This document shows positions 40,459 to 48,859 of a stretch of DNA of 64,000 nt, one piece after another. Origin of the DNA: JAIROC01 sp031553535 (GTDB taxonomy: Bacteria > Bacteroidota > Bacteroidia > Bacteroidales > WCHB1-69). The stretch is from NCBI GenBank assembly GCA_031553535.1, contig JAVBLM010000019.1, positions 248,001 to 312,000 on the forward strand, in the 5' to 3' direction. Position numbers and translations under genes: made by a program. The stretch's first letter is position 1. Each line of letters begins with the position of its first letter. The notes under the pieces were generated by a model. That model made no database searches and had not been told where the DNA came from. It was given only the letters and a program-made list of their open reading frames with translations.

Positions 40459-41687
40459 TGAAATACATTATAACAACAATATTCATCTCTATAATTTCCT
40501 TACAAACAGTTACATCTCAACAATTATCCCAAATGTATGATGCCGCATTAGAAAAAATGGATGGTGCCGATTACACAGGAGCAATCGAAGGGTTTACTAA
40601 AATTCTCAATCAAAGCCAATATTATTTCGATGCACATTTATCCAGGGGTATATGCTACGAAAAGCTAAAAAAGATGGATCTGGCTCTCGCTGATTATAAT
40701 AGTGCCGTAACTAAAAATCCAAAATTCCATGAGGCATATTATCAACGAGCGCTATTTTATACTAATGTAAAAAAAGATGATAAAATGGCAATTGCCGATT
40801 TAAGTAAGGCAATTGAAATTAAAGCAACCTTTTTCCCTGCTTATATAGAGCGGGCAAACTTATATTTCAAGGATAAAAAATATACGCTGGCACAAGCGGA
40901 TTATTCAAAAGCAATAGAGATACAACCTTCATCTTGGGAAACATTTTATGAACGTGCTTATTCCTATCTGTTAGATGATAAGAACGACGAAGGACTTAAG
41001 GACCTTTCCACAACAATCCGATTGAAACCCGATTTTGCTGAAGCCTACTATGAACGGGCAAAGGTATATGAAGAACGTGCAGAATATGCCAATGCCATTG
41101 AGGGTTACAGCAAAGCGATCAGCATGGATATTCAACATGATGAAATATATACTCACCGGGCAAATCTCTACTATAAAACAAAACAATATAAACAAGCTAT
41201 TGAAGATTATAACAAACTTATTTCATTGTATAAAAAAAGATTACCTGAATTTTATTCTAAAAGAGGTGTTTGCTATACTTCAACTGGGGATTCCATTACT
41301 GCGCAAAAAGATTTCACACGAGCCATCAGTTTAGATAAAGATAATTATATCATTTATGTGTATCGTGCAGAAAACTTCGTAAAACGTAAGCGAATGCAAA
41401 ATGCACTTAATGATTACAATAAAGCTATCCAGCTAAGCCCGAAAGCATGGGATATTTATTATTCACGGGCAATGGTTTACATGGAACAGGAAAAATATCA
41501 GCAAGCTTTGGAGGATTTTTCCTTGGCAATAAAATATAATAAAGAGAAATTTGCAGAAGGTTATTTCATGAGAGGTGCCTGTAAAGATGCCCTAAGAGAC
41601 ATCGAAGGAGCATGTGCCGACCTCAAAAAAGCGGCATCTCTGCACCACCAAGAAGCAATACGACGAGTAGAGAGATATTGCAGATAA
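40458..41687 (+). CDS. Exported tetratricopeptide-repeat protein
   Basis: A 409-residue protein with a signal peptide (MKYIITTIFISIISLQTVTS). Roughly ten TPR units of 34 residues fill residues about 25-405, each with the W/Y-A-G-Y-A-F-P pattern (for example FHEAYYQRALFYTNV and FAEAYYERAKVYEERAEYA). No catalytic domain. TPR scaffolds mediate protein-protein contacts; in the periplasm this could be envelope assembly. Coupling to rlmN is translational and gives no clear functional clue. Confidence 0.87.
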   Translation: MKYIITTIFISIISLQTVTSQQLSQMYDAALEKMDGADYTGAIEGFTKILNQSQYYFDAHLSRGICYEKLKKMDLALADYNSAVTKNPKFHEAYYQRALFYTNVKKDDKMAIADLSKAIEIKATFFPAYIERANLYFKDKKYTLAQADYSKAIEIQPSSWETFYERAYSYLLDDKNDEGLKDLSTTIRLKPDFAEAYYERAKVYEERAEYANAIEGYSKAISMDIQHDEIYTHRANLYYKTKQYKQAIEDYNKLISLYKKRLPEFYSKRGVCYTSTGDSITAQKDFTRAISLDKDNYIIYVYRAENFVKRKRMQNALNDYNKAIQLSPKAWDIYYSRAMVYMEQEKYQQALEDFSLAIKYNKEKFAEGYFMRGACKDALRDIEGACADLKKAASLHHQEAIRRVERYCR

Positions 41688-41823
41688 TCTAATGGAAATA
41701 ATATTTTATTGAAAATCAATCAAATACACCATCTTAAAGAGAGGGAATAAAATCCTGACGAAAGAAAAAATACGATTTTTGTACTTTTTTTAATCTATAT
41801 CCATTAAAAATTAAAAAAAAATG

Positions 41824-41831
41824 TACTTTTG
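41824..41831 (+). promoter_or_regulatory. -7 promoter element for the histone-H1-like gene
   Basis: TACTTTTG (TAnnTTTG) with an upstream TTTTTG at roughly -33 spacing, giving a leader of about 120 nt. A ten-codon frame at 41884-41916 lies in the leader, significance unknown. The rest of the 41688-41959 spacer is empty. Confidence 0.6.
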
Positions 41832-41959
41832 CATGAAATTTGATTCTTCAAAGAACTATTGACATTATTTGATAAATTTTTGAAATGAAAATACATTTTA
41901 ATGTCTTTATTTTTTGAGATCAGCAATTTTCATAGTTATTCATTAATAAACAAAAAAGC

Positions 41960-42136
41960 ATGGAAAAGTTAATTGGTAAATTAAAAACAGATGTAGACAC
42001 ATTCTTAACAGAAGCACAAAGCCAAGTTGAAAAAGGAAACAAAGCAGCAGGAATGCGTGCTCGCAAAATTTCTTTAGAACTAGAAAAAGCGTTAAAAGAG
42101 TTTCGTAAACAATCATTAGAAGCCTCTAAGAAATAA
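41960..42136 (+). CDS. Histone H1-like nucleoid protein (Hc1-like), 58 residues
   Basis: A very short, lysine-rich, helical protein opening MEKLIGKLKTDVDTFLTEAQ and continuing with KGNKAAGMRARKISLELEKA and KEFRKQSLEASKK. It matches the Bacteroidota histone-H1-like family related to chlamydial Hc1, which binds DNA through basic helices. High expression is typical for the family; the strong promoter upstream and dedicated terminator (42160) agree with that. It is easily missed by gene finders because of its size. DNA binding here is inferred. Confidence 0.85.
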   Translation: MEKLIGKLKTDVDTFLTEAQSQVEKGNKAAGMRARKISLELEKALKEFRKQSLEASKK

Positions 42137-42159
42137 TTTTACTTCTTTTAAAGCAAATT

Positions 42160-42199
42160 AAAATCCATGCTTCATTTTGAATGAATGCATGGATTTTTT
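42160..42199 (+). terminator. Rho-independent terminator after the histone-H1-like gene
   Basis: AAAATCCATGC pairs with GCATGGATTTT around a 16-nt loop and ends in a T-run. Confidence 0.87.
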
Positions 42200-42239
42200 A
42201 GCTCAAAACATACAGATTCTCATTATAAAATAAACAAGC

Positions 42240-43010
42240 ATGATATTTTATTTTTCAGGTACAGGTAATTCTCTTTGGGTAGCAAAGGAATTGGCAGCAA
42301 CTTATAACGACAAATTAATTTCAATATCAGAAGAATTGATGATTCCTAATAATAACTTCACCTATAATATTTCATCTGATGAGAAAATTTTCTTTGTATT
42401 TCCTGTTCATTCATGGGGACCGGCCATTCTAGTATTCCGTTTTTTAAAGAAAATAAATCTTATTAATTATCAAAAACAATCTGTATTTTTGATTTGTACA
42501 TGTGGTGATAATTGCGGATACACAACAAAAATAGTTGAACGCATACTTGATAAAAAATCCATCTTACTTACAAAAGGATATTCTATCCAAATGCCTAATA
42601 ACTACGTATTAATGAAAGGATTTTCCACAGATACAAAAGAAATAGAAACTCAAAAATTAAATAACGCCCCGAATTCATTCAAAAAAATCATCGAAGATAT
42701 ACAGGATAACAAAAAAACAGATCTATATACAACCGGCACACATCCTTTTCTGAAAAGCTTCCTGGTTTATCCCCTTTTCCGAAAATTTGCAATAAAGAGA
42801 AATTCTTTCTATGCAAAGAATATATGCACAGCATGTGGAACATGCATAGATATATGTCCTACTAAAACCATTTTCTGGAAAGATAATAAACTAAAATGGA
42901 ACAACACATGTATACAATGTACTGCATGCATCAATCGCTGTCCTGTGGAAGCAATTGAATATGGGAAAGTTTCTCAAGGGAAAGGCAGATATTACCATCC
43001 GGATTTATAA
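42240..43010 (+). CDS. EFR1-type flavodoxin-ferredoxin fusion
   Basis: 256 residues. The N-terminal flavodoxin-like domain opens MIFYFSGTGNSLWVAKELA, where SGTGNS is the FMN phosphate loop. The C-terminus has two [4Fe-4S] motifs: CTACGTCIDICP and CIQCTACINRCP. This is the EFR1 (ferredoxin-flavodoxin) family of small cytoplasmic electron carriers of anaerobes. Partner enzymes are unknown. It starts 40 nt after the terminator of the histone-like gene, with no -7 element seen, so partial read-through may supply it. It is convergent with rplY across a shared terminator. Confidence 0.88.
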   Translation: MIFYFSGTGNSLWVAKELAATYNDKLISISEELMIPNNNFTYNISSDEKIFFVFPVHSWGPAILVFRFLKKINLINYQKQSVFLICTCGDNCGYTTKIVERILDKKSILLTKGYSIQMPNNYVLMKGFSTDTKEIETQKLNNAPNSFKKIIEDIQDNKKTDLYTTGTHPFLKSFLVYPLFRKFAIKRNSFYAKNICTACGTCIDICPTKTIFWKDNKLKWNNTCIQCTACINRCPVEAIEYGKVSQGKGRYYHPDL

Positions 43011-43012
43011 AA

Positions 43013-43049
43013 AAACGTCATACAAATTTTCAAATTCATATGACGTTTT
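43013..43049. terminator. Bidirectional terminator between the EFR1 gene and rplY
   Basis: AAAACGTCATA pairs with TATGACGTTTT around a 15-nt loop, flanked by A and T runs, serving convergent genes. Confidence 0.82.
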
Positions 43050-43070
43050 AATATTATAGCAAATATGCTA

Positions 43071-43640
43071 TTAATCTTCTTTTGCTACTTCTTCCACGTT
43101 ACGTGAAGACAATATCGTAACAATAACTTTCGAAGGATTTTCAATAATAGAAATACTATCTAACTTAATATCTTCTATCTTAACTGAATCCAATATATCT
43201 AATCCGCTAATATCAACTGTAATATTTTCAGGAATATTTTCTAATAAGCCTTTTACCTTCAATTTACGTACACGTTTTGACAATCTTCCCCCACGGATTA
43301 CTCCGGGAGAATTTCCGGTAATACGTAAAGGTATATCAATCGTAATTGGTTTACCTTGCACTACCTCCAGAAAATCCACGTGTAATAAGTTTTCTGTTAC
43401 GGGATGAAATTGTGCTTCCTGAATGATTGCTTTATGGTTTTGACCGTCTATATCCAACTCTACATAATGGACTTCCGGCGTATATATTAAATGATTGAAG
43501 GATTTTTCTTCTATCAATAATGGAAGTTGTTTTTCTCCTCCATATAACACACATGGTATAAAACCATTATTACGTTGCTCTTTTGCATCTTTTTTCCCTA
43601 CGTTCTTTCTTAAAGAACCGCTCATAGATACTGATTTCAT
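43071..43640 (-). CDS. rplY: 50S ribosomal protein L25/Ctc
   Basis: A 189-residue two-domain bL25 of the Ctc type. The N-terminal 5S rRNA-binding domain has SGSLRKNVGKKDAKEQRNNG and CVLYGGEKQLPLLIEEKSF. The C-terminal TL5-type beta domain has DFLEVVQGKPITIDIPLRIT and VRKLKVKGLLENIPENITVD. Length is typical of two-domain forms. Usually paired with pth; here pth is absent and the gene is monocistronic with its own promoter. Confidence 0.95.
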   Translation of the reverse strand: MKSVSMSGSLRKNVGKKDAKEQRNNGFIPCVLYGGEKQLPLLIEEKSFNHLIYTPEVHYVELDIDGQNHKAIIQEAQFHPVTENLLHVDFLEVVQGKPITIDIPLRITGNSPGVIRGGRLSKRVRKLKVKGLLENIPENITVDISGLDILDSVKIEDIKLDSISIIENPSKVIVTILSSRNVEEVAKED

Positions 43641-43686
43641 TGTCTATTTATTTTAATGATTAAAAAATGATTTATAAAAATATGTG

Positions 43687-43694
43687 CAAAAGTA
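43687..43694 (-). promoter_or_regulatory. -7 promoter element for rplY
   Basis: The minus strand reads TACTTTTG (TAnnTTTG), 46 bp upstream of the ATG at 43640. Confidence 0.58.
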
Positions 43695-43877
43695 CAATTT
43701 TTTCCGATATATATTGAACAAGTTTATATTTATTTGATCAAACATATTAATAAACAAAATCTTATAAACTATCATTCAAAAGATAAGACTAAAAAAGAAT
43801 AATCCGAGTATTATTTATGAACGGAAAATAGTCTATAGATTTTCGATATTTAAGTCCTTCCGTCTTGAAAAATCAGT

Positions 43878-43885
43878 TATTTTTG
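43878..43885 (+). promoter_or_regulatory. -7 promoter element for lpxD and downstream genes
   Basis: TATTTTTG (TAnnTTTG), 35 bp upstream of the lpxD ATG. Confidence 0.6.
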
Positions 43886-43920
43886 CGGTAAAATTATAAT
43901 CCTAACCAATAAATCATAAT

Positions 43921-44958
43921 ATGACATTTACAGTTAAAGAAATCGCCGATGTTATCGGAGGAACCGTAGAAGGAAACCCCAATGCTGTCATTACCAAATT
44001 TTCAAAAATCGAAGAAGGAGAAGAAGGTGGTTTATCTTTTCTGGCAAATACAAAATATACACCATATATCTATACAACACAGGCTACTGCTGTATTGGTC
44101 AGCAATGATTTTGTTCCGACCCGCTCTGTTAATACTACACTTATCCGGACGGAAGAACCTTATGTAGCGTTCGCCAAGTTGATGGCATTTTACCATCAAA
44201 AGAAAAGCAAGGTAGGGATTTCAAAGCATGCGGCTATTGCCGAAGGTGTGGTAATGGGAAAAGACGTATATATCGGAGATTTTGTTTCCATTGCAGAAGG
44301 AGTAATATTAGGAAACGGGGTAAAAATATATCCTCATTGTTATATTGGGGAAGGAGTAACGATTGGAAACAACACCATATTGAATCCCGGGGTAAAGATT
44401 CATCAGGGATGCATCATCGGAAATAATTGCACATTCCATGCGGGAGCTATTATTGGTGCCGATGGATTCGGTTTCGCTCCTCAAAAAGATAACCAGTATG
44501 TAAAAATACCTCAGCTTGGAAACGTCGTTATTGAAGACAATGTAGATATCGGAGCTCAAACTTGCGTAGATCGTTCAACCTTAGGTTCTACTATCATACG
44601 TAAAGGTGTAAAACTATGCAATTTCATCCAGATAGCCCACAACTGTGAAATCGGGGAAAATACAGTCATGGCTGCACAATGCGGGGTATCGGGTTCTACA
44701 AAAATCGGGAAAAATTGCGTGTTCGGGGGGCAAGTTGGTGTGAACTGGCACCTTACAATAGGAGACAACGTACAGGTAGGAGCTCAAAGTGCCATTAGTA
44801 ATAATGTAAAAGAGAATGCTGTTCTGCTGGGAACACCTGCCTTTAATGCATCCGATTGTATCAAATCATATGCTATCTTCAAGTTTTTACCCAATTACGT
44901 AACACGCATCGAAGAATTGGAAAAATCCGTAAAGCAGTTGGACAAATCAAAGAAATAA
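43921..44958 (+). CDS. lpxD: UDP-3-O-(3-hydroxyacyl)glucosamine N-acyltransferase
   Basis: LpxD adds the N-linked acyl chain in lipid A synthesis. The N-terminal domain has FSKIEEGEEGGLSFLANTKY, the uridine-binding region. A left-handed beta-helix of hexapeptide repeats covers about 100-310 (VYIGDFVSIAEGVILGNGVK and similar). IGADGFGFAP and the IQIAHNCEIGENT segment contain the catalytic histidine. A C-terminal helix ends the protein. 345 residues is normal. In Bacteroidota lpxD is often followed by lpxC/fabZ and lpxA; here a cupin gene and an aminotransferase follow instead. Confidence 0.94.
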   Translation: MTFTVKEIADVIGGTVEGNPNAVITKFSKIEEGEEGGLSFLANTKYTPYIYTTQATAVLVSNDFVPTRSVNTTLIRTEEPYVAFAKLMAFYHQKKSKVGISKHAAIAEGVVMGKDVYIGDFVSIAEGVILGNGVKIYPHCYIGEGVTIGNNTILNPGVKIHQGCIIGNNCTFHAGAIIGADGFGFAPQKDNQYVKIPQLGNVVIEDNVDIGAQTCVDRSTLGSTIIRKGVKLCNFIQIAHNCEIGENTVMAAQCGVSGSTKIGKNCVFGGQVGVNWHLTIGDNVQVGAQSAISNNVKENAVLLGTPAFNASDCIKSYAIFKFLPNYVTRIEELEKSVKQLDKSKK

Positions 44959-44974
44959 AGTTTCTGTAACAAGA

Positions 44975-45301
44975 ATGGAAAATATATTTGATCTGAAGGA
45001 CATTAATTTTTCAATAAATGAAGAAGTTAGTGAAGTATTAGCATCATCAAAAAATATCCGGATAGAAAGAATTGTTTCTTTTGGGCAAACAACAGACAAA
45101 GATTACTGGTACGACCAACCTCAACATGAATTTGTAATCGTATTACAAGGCGAAGCCCGGATATTATTTGATAACAATAAGGAAGAGCATCTTACCAAAG
45201 GAGATTATTTGAATATTCCCTCCCATGTGCGTCATCGCGTAAGTTATACTTCTACCGATCCCGCTTGCATTTGGCTTGCCGTATTCTTCGACAAAAATTA
45301 A
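44975..45301 (+). CDS. Small cupin-domain protein
   Basis: A 108-residue single cupin barrel. The metal-site motifs are visible: QPQHEFVIVLQGEARI (H-x-E form) and GDYLNIPSHVRHRVSYT (the second His motif). Metal-bound small cupins of this group have varied or unknown roles, including sugar epimerisation and sensing. It starts 16 nt after lpxD and ends 5 nt before the aminotransferase ATG, so the three genes probably share a transcript. A role tied to lipid A is inferred from position only. Confidence 0.83.
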   Translation: MENIFDLKDINFSINEEVSEVLASSKNIRIERIVSFGQTTDKDYWYDQPQHEFVIVLQGEARILFDNNKEEHLTKGDYLNIPSHVRHRVSYTSTDPACIWLAVFFDKN

Positions 45302-45306
45302 TTAAA

Positions 45307-46497
45307 ATGAATTTTAGACAATTATTCTATGAGCATGTTGCTCAGACATCATCCGAACCTCTCGCAATCGAAATAGAAAAGGCAGAGGGAATCAATCTAT
45401 ATTCTCCCGACGGAAAATCGTATATGGATCTTATTTCAGGCATCTCTGTTAGCAATGTCGGCCATTGTCATCCGGAAGTGGTAAAGGCGATACAGGATCA
45501 GGCCGGAAAATACATGCATTTGTTAGTATATGGAGAAATGATACAAAGCCCACAGGTTTTACTCGCACAACGTCTGGCAAGTGTTCTCCCGCCATCTTTG
45601 AGCTGCACTTATTTTGTCAACTCAGGAGCCGAAGCAATAGAAGGAGCGATAAAATTGGCAAAACGTTTTACAGGTCGAACGGAACTTATTTCCTGTTTCA
45701 ATGCCTATCACGGTAGTACCAATGGAGCGATGAGCATTATGGGAAATGATAATTTCACACGGGCTTTCCGGCCGTTGATCCCTGATTGTAACCGCATCCG
45801 GTTCGGACAGGCTGAAGACCTTGCACAAATAACCAATTCTACCGCAGCTTTCATCGTAGAGGTTGTCCAAGGAGAAGCCGGGATTCGATTTGCGGATAAA
45901 ACTTACTGGGAAAAAGTACGGGAACGTTGTGATCAAACAGGGACATTACTTGTTTTCGATGAAATACAAACAGGATTCGGCCGGACCGGATCATTATTTG
46001 CATTTGAACAAACGGGAATAACTCCCGACATCTTAACCCTTGCCAAAGGAATGGGAGGCGGAATGCCGATAGGTGCATTCATTTCGTCAAAAAAGATTAT
46101 GCATTCGTTAACTTACAATCCCACCTTGGGACATATGACTACCTTTGGCGGGCATCCTGTCTGTTGTGCCGCCGCACTTGCATCCCTTGACATTATCGAA
46201 AGAGAAAAGTTATATAAAACCGTTGATAAAAAAGCAACCCTATTTAAATCCTTACTGAAAAAATTACCTTTGGTAAAAGAAATCAGGCAACAAGGTTTAA
46301 TGATGGCTATAGAATTCGGCAACCGGGAACTTAATTTTAAAATCATTCACCAGTGTCTGGAAAAAGGAATTCTTACGGATTGGTTTCTGTTTTGTGATAC
46401 TGCGATGCGGATTGCTCCCCCGTTAATTATATCTGAAGAGGAAATCGAAAAAGCATGCAACAGCATCTCTGATATAATAATGAGCATGTATGAATGA
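45307..46497 (+). CDS. Class III aminotransferase (acetylornithine/4-aminobutyrate type)
   Basis: A PLP enzyme of fold type I, 396 residues from the ATG at 45307; an ATG at 45265 overlaps the cupin gene and adds 14 unlikely residues. YFVNSGAEAIEGAIKLAKRF and LISCFNAYHGSTNGAMSIMG bind PLP. LVFDEIQTGFGRTGSLFAF has the catalytic Asp, and ILTLAKGMGGGMPIGAFI contains the Schiff-base lysine. GHMTTFGGHPVCCAAALASL closes the site. It resembles acetylornithine and GABA aminotransferases, but no arginine or GABA genes are nearby, so the substrate is unassigned. Confidence 0.88.
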   Translation: MNFRQLFYEHVAQTSSEPLAIEIEKAEGINLYSPDGKSYMDLISGISVSNVGHCHPEVVKAIQDQAGKYMHLLVYGEMIQSPQVLLAQRLASVLPPSLSCTYFVNSGAEAIEGAIKLAKRFTGRTELISCFNAYHGSTNGAMSIMGNDNFTRAFRPLIPDCNRIRFGQAEDLAQITNSTAAFIVEVVQGEAGIRFADKTYWEKVRERCDQTGTLLVFDEIQTGFGRTGSLFAFEQTGITPDILTLAKGMGGGMPIGAFISSKKIMHSLTYNPTLGHMTTFGGHPVCCAAALASLDIIEREKLYKTVDKKATLFKSLLKKLPLVKEIRQQGLMMAIEFGNRELNFKIIHQCLEKGILTDWFLFCDTAMRIAPPLIISEEEIEKACNSISDIIMSMYE

Positions 46498-46639
46498 ATG
46501 GGATAACCTTTGTATCACGGCTTACAATTATCTTTGGAAATTCATAAAAAATTATCTTTCTTGTATTCAAAAAAATGATAATTTCGTATCTATTTTTAAG
46601 TAACATAATCAAACAATAAATCTAGAATAATAAAAAAGC

Positions 46640-47839
46640 ATGAAAGTATTAGTTTTAAATTGTGGAAGTTCTTCCATTAAATATCAACTTATTGATATGA
46701 GTAATAATGCCGATGTTATGGCAAAAGGATTGATAGAGCGTATTGGTCTGGATATGGGAGAATTTACTCATCGTCCGAAAGATAAAGAAAAATATTATAC
46801 ACAGGTTCCTATTTCTAACCATGAAGAAGGGATTAACCTAATGCTTAAAATGCTTGTTGATAAAGAATATGGAGTATTATCCAACATTAACGAAATAGGT
46901 GCTTGCGGACACCGTGTTGCCCATGGGGGAGAATACTTTTCTCAAAGTACAATCATCGGAGAACAGGAACTGGAATGGATTGAAAAACTGTGTGTAATTG
47001 CACCCCTTCACAATCCGGGCAGCCTGATGGGATTGCATGTAATGAAACGCTTACTCCCCAATATAAAACAAGTTGGAGTCTTTGATACTTCTTTCCACCA
47101 GACAATGCCTCCGAAAGCGTATTTGTATGCAATTCCTTACGAATATTATACAAACCAGAAAATTCGTCGTTACGGATTCCATGGAACGAGCCATAAATAT
47201 GTTGCGCCCAAAGCTGCCACAATGTTAGGAGAAGACTGGAAGAATAAAAAAATCATTGTATGCCACTTGGGGAACGGAGCTTCCGTATGTGCTGTAGACC
47301 ATGGAAAATCGGTAGATACCTCTATGGGATTCACTCCTGTTGAAGGCCTGATTATGGGTACCCGTACCGGCGATTTGGATTTAGGCGTTCTGATATATAT
47401 TGCCGAAAATGAGAAACTGGATTATAAGGCAATGAATGATTTTGTAAATAAAAAATCCGGATTACAGGGAATCTCCGGTGGAAAATCAGACATGAGGGAT
47501 ATCCGTGCAGGAAAAGATTCCGGAGATGAACGTTGTAAACATGCTTTTGATATGTTTGCATACCGGGTAAAAAAATATATCGGAGCATATGCCGCAGCCA
47601 TGAATGGTGTTGATATTATTGCCATGACAGGTGGAATCGGAGAAAATGCATGGTTTATGCGGGAAGCTATCCTTGAAGGCATGGAGTTCTTCGGCATAGA
47701 ACTGGATAAAGAAGCCAACGAGAAATTTGCCGGATCGGACGGATTAATTTCAAAGCCCTCAGGCAAGGTAAAGGTGCTATCCGTTACAACAAATGAAGAA
47801 CTTGTAATCGCACAAGATACATATAATCTGGTGAAATAA
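46640..47839 (+). CDS. ackA: Acetate kinase
   Basis: A 399-residue ASKHA-fold kinase that makes ATP and acetate from acetyl phosphate. The N-terminus VLVLNCGSSSIKYQLIDM is signature 1. RRYGFHGTSHKYV contains the catalytic Arg/His region, HLGNGASVCAVDHGKSVDTS and MGFTPVEGLIMGTRTGDLD are signature 2, and IAMTGGIGENA is the adenosine motif. Usually paired with pta, but none is found in this window. A strong terminator (47858) follows. The upstream 142 bp lacks an exact TAnnTTTG. Confidence 0.97.
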   Translation: MKVLVLNCGSSSIKYQLIDMSNNADVMAKGLIERIGLDMGEFTHRPKDKEKYYTQVPISNHEEGINLMLKMLVDKEYGVLSNINEIGACGHRVAHGGEYFSQSTIIGEQELEWIEKLCVIAPLHNPGSLMGLHVMKRLLPNIKQVGVFDTSFHQTMPPKAYLYAIPYEYYTNQKIRRYGFHGTSHKYVAPKAATMLGEDWKNKKIIVCHLGNGASVCAVDHGKSVDTSMGFTPVEGLIMGTRTGDLDLGVLIYIAENEKLDYKAMNDFVNKKSGLQGISGGKSDMRDIRAGKDSGDERCKHAFDMFAYRVKKYIGAYAAAMNGVDIIAMTGGIGENAWFMREAILEGMEFFGIELDKEANEKFAGSDGLISKPSGKVKVLSVTTNEELVIAQDTYNLVK

Positions 47840-47857
47840 GAGGAATAAACACATACC

Positions 47858-47896
47858 AGAAAAGGAGCCGGGAAATTGGCTCCTTTTCTATTTTTA
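47858..47896 (+). terminator. Rho-independent terminator after ackA
   Basis: AGAAAAGGAGCC pairs perfectly with GGCTCCTTTTCT around an 8-nt loop, then a T-rich tail. Confidence 0.92.
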
Positions 47897-48118
47897 GTTC
47901 TTCACTTTTGCTGAAGACTCCCCCACCCTGCTAATGTTCCGGCCGGCATGATGATATTTCGTTTTCTGCATCTTGCATATTATATGTTACTTTTTCTTCG
48001 TAATTGGCTATCGCCGAATTCGGTCTGGCACTGGAAATGCTCCCTGTTGCGAAGCTGGTTAAAGTCAATCCTTTTAATTTTCATGTCATTTTGTTTTATA
48101 TTACTGTTTTGCAAGAAG

Positions 48119-48370
48119 ATGCCGGACTTTTTTGAAACTTTCATACAAGAATGCGGAGGATTTTCAGACTTTCCCGAAAGCTTCAAAGCAAATAGTGAGA
48201 AGCTTTCAACCTTTGCTGAAAGCTCAAAAGTAAATAGTGAGAAGCTTTCAACCTTCGCTGAAAGTTCCAAAGTAAATGGTTAGAGACTTTCAACCTTTGC
48301 TGAAAGTTCCAAACGAAATGGGAAAATGCTTTCAGGCTTTCTTGAAACCTTCAAACGAAAATGTAAAATG
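48119..48370. repeat. 42-bp tandem hairpin array, locus 3
   Basis: Six units with starts at 48119, 48161, 48203, 48245, 48287 and 48329. Units 3 and 4 are the cleanest: CTTTCA, eight bases, TGAAAG, then CCAAA and AAATGG parts that match locus 1 (CCAAACGAAATGG against CCAAACCAAATGG). The outer units are more diverged. The region 47897-48118 before it has no gene. Frames open on both strands follow from the multiple-of-three period. Confidence 0.8.
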
Positions 48371-48859
48371 TTTTTAGGAAATACCGGATGAATAAAAATC
48401 TTTAAAAAGGTTCTTCCCTGTAAGGAATTACCGGAGGTTGCGATTTGTATTACAAGAAATAAAACCCGAAAAAAATGATAAAATAACAAGCATAGGATAT
48501 AATATAAATAAAATTGATGGGAGAGGATTAGCTCCGCTTTTATTTGAATTGCCAAATACAAAGATATTAGTCCGTATAACGTTTGTGACAGATTATTCCG
48601 GAATAAATAAGATAACAGATTTTTTAAAAATGCTTTCCTTGAAATAGAATGCAAAGGGTCATTTAAAATCTATTTACGGAATTATAAATTAATAAACCAT
48701 TATCAATCGTACTCATTGTTACAAGATGAATGTTTTTTAGACGCAATTGCATTGTAAAAGACAAAGAAATAGAAAAGAGTGATAAACGACCTCCGCAGGT
48801 GATTGAGAGATTCGTAATTAGACCTTTGTCATTTTGTTTTATCTCTCAGTGAATAGAAG
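48371..48859. other. Spacer between array 3 and the AraC gene
   Basis: A TTG-initiated frame (48438-48647, 69 codons) follows a CCGGAGG and ends KMLSLK; it could be a decayed gene tail but matches nothing recognised. The rest is AT-rich and empty. Confidence 0.35.

Noticed and set aside
48438..48647. 69-codon frame starting at TTG after CCGGAGG
   Set aside because: Reads fairly protein-like, but there is no ATG, no recognised family and no promoter. Noted in the spacer entry rather than called a gene.
47948..48654. Frames of 96-124 codons on both strands around array 3
   Set aside because: They are by-products of the repeats and low-complexity flanks, with no recognisable protein features.
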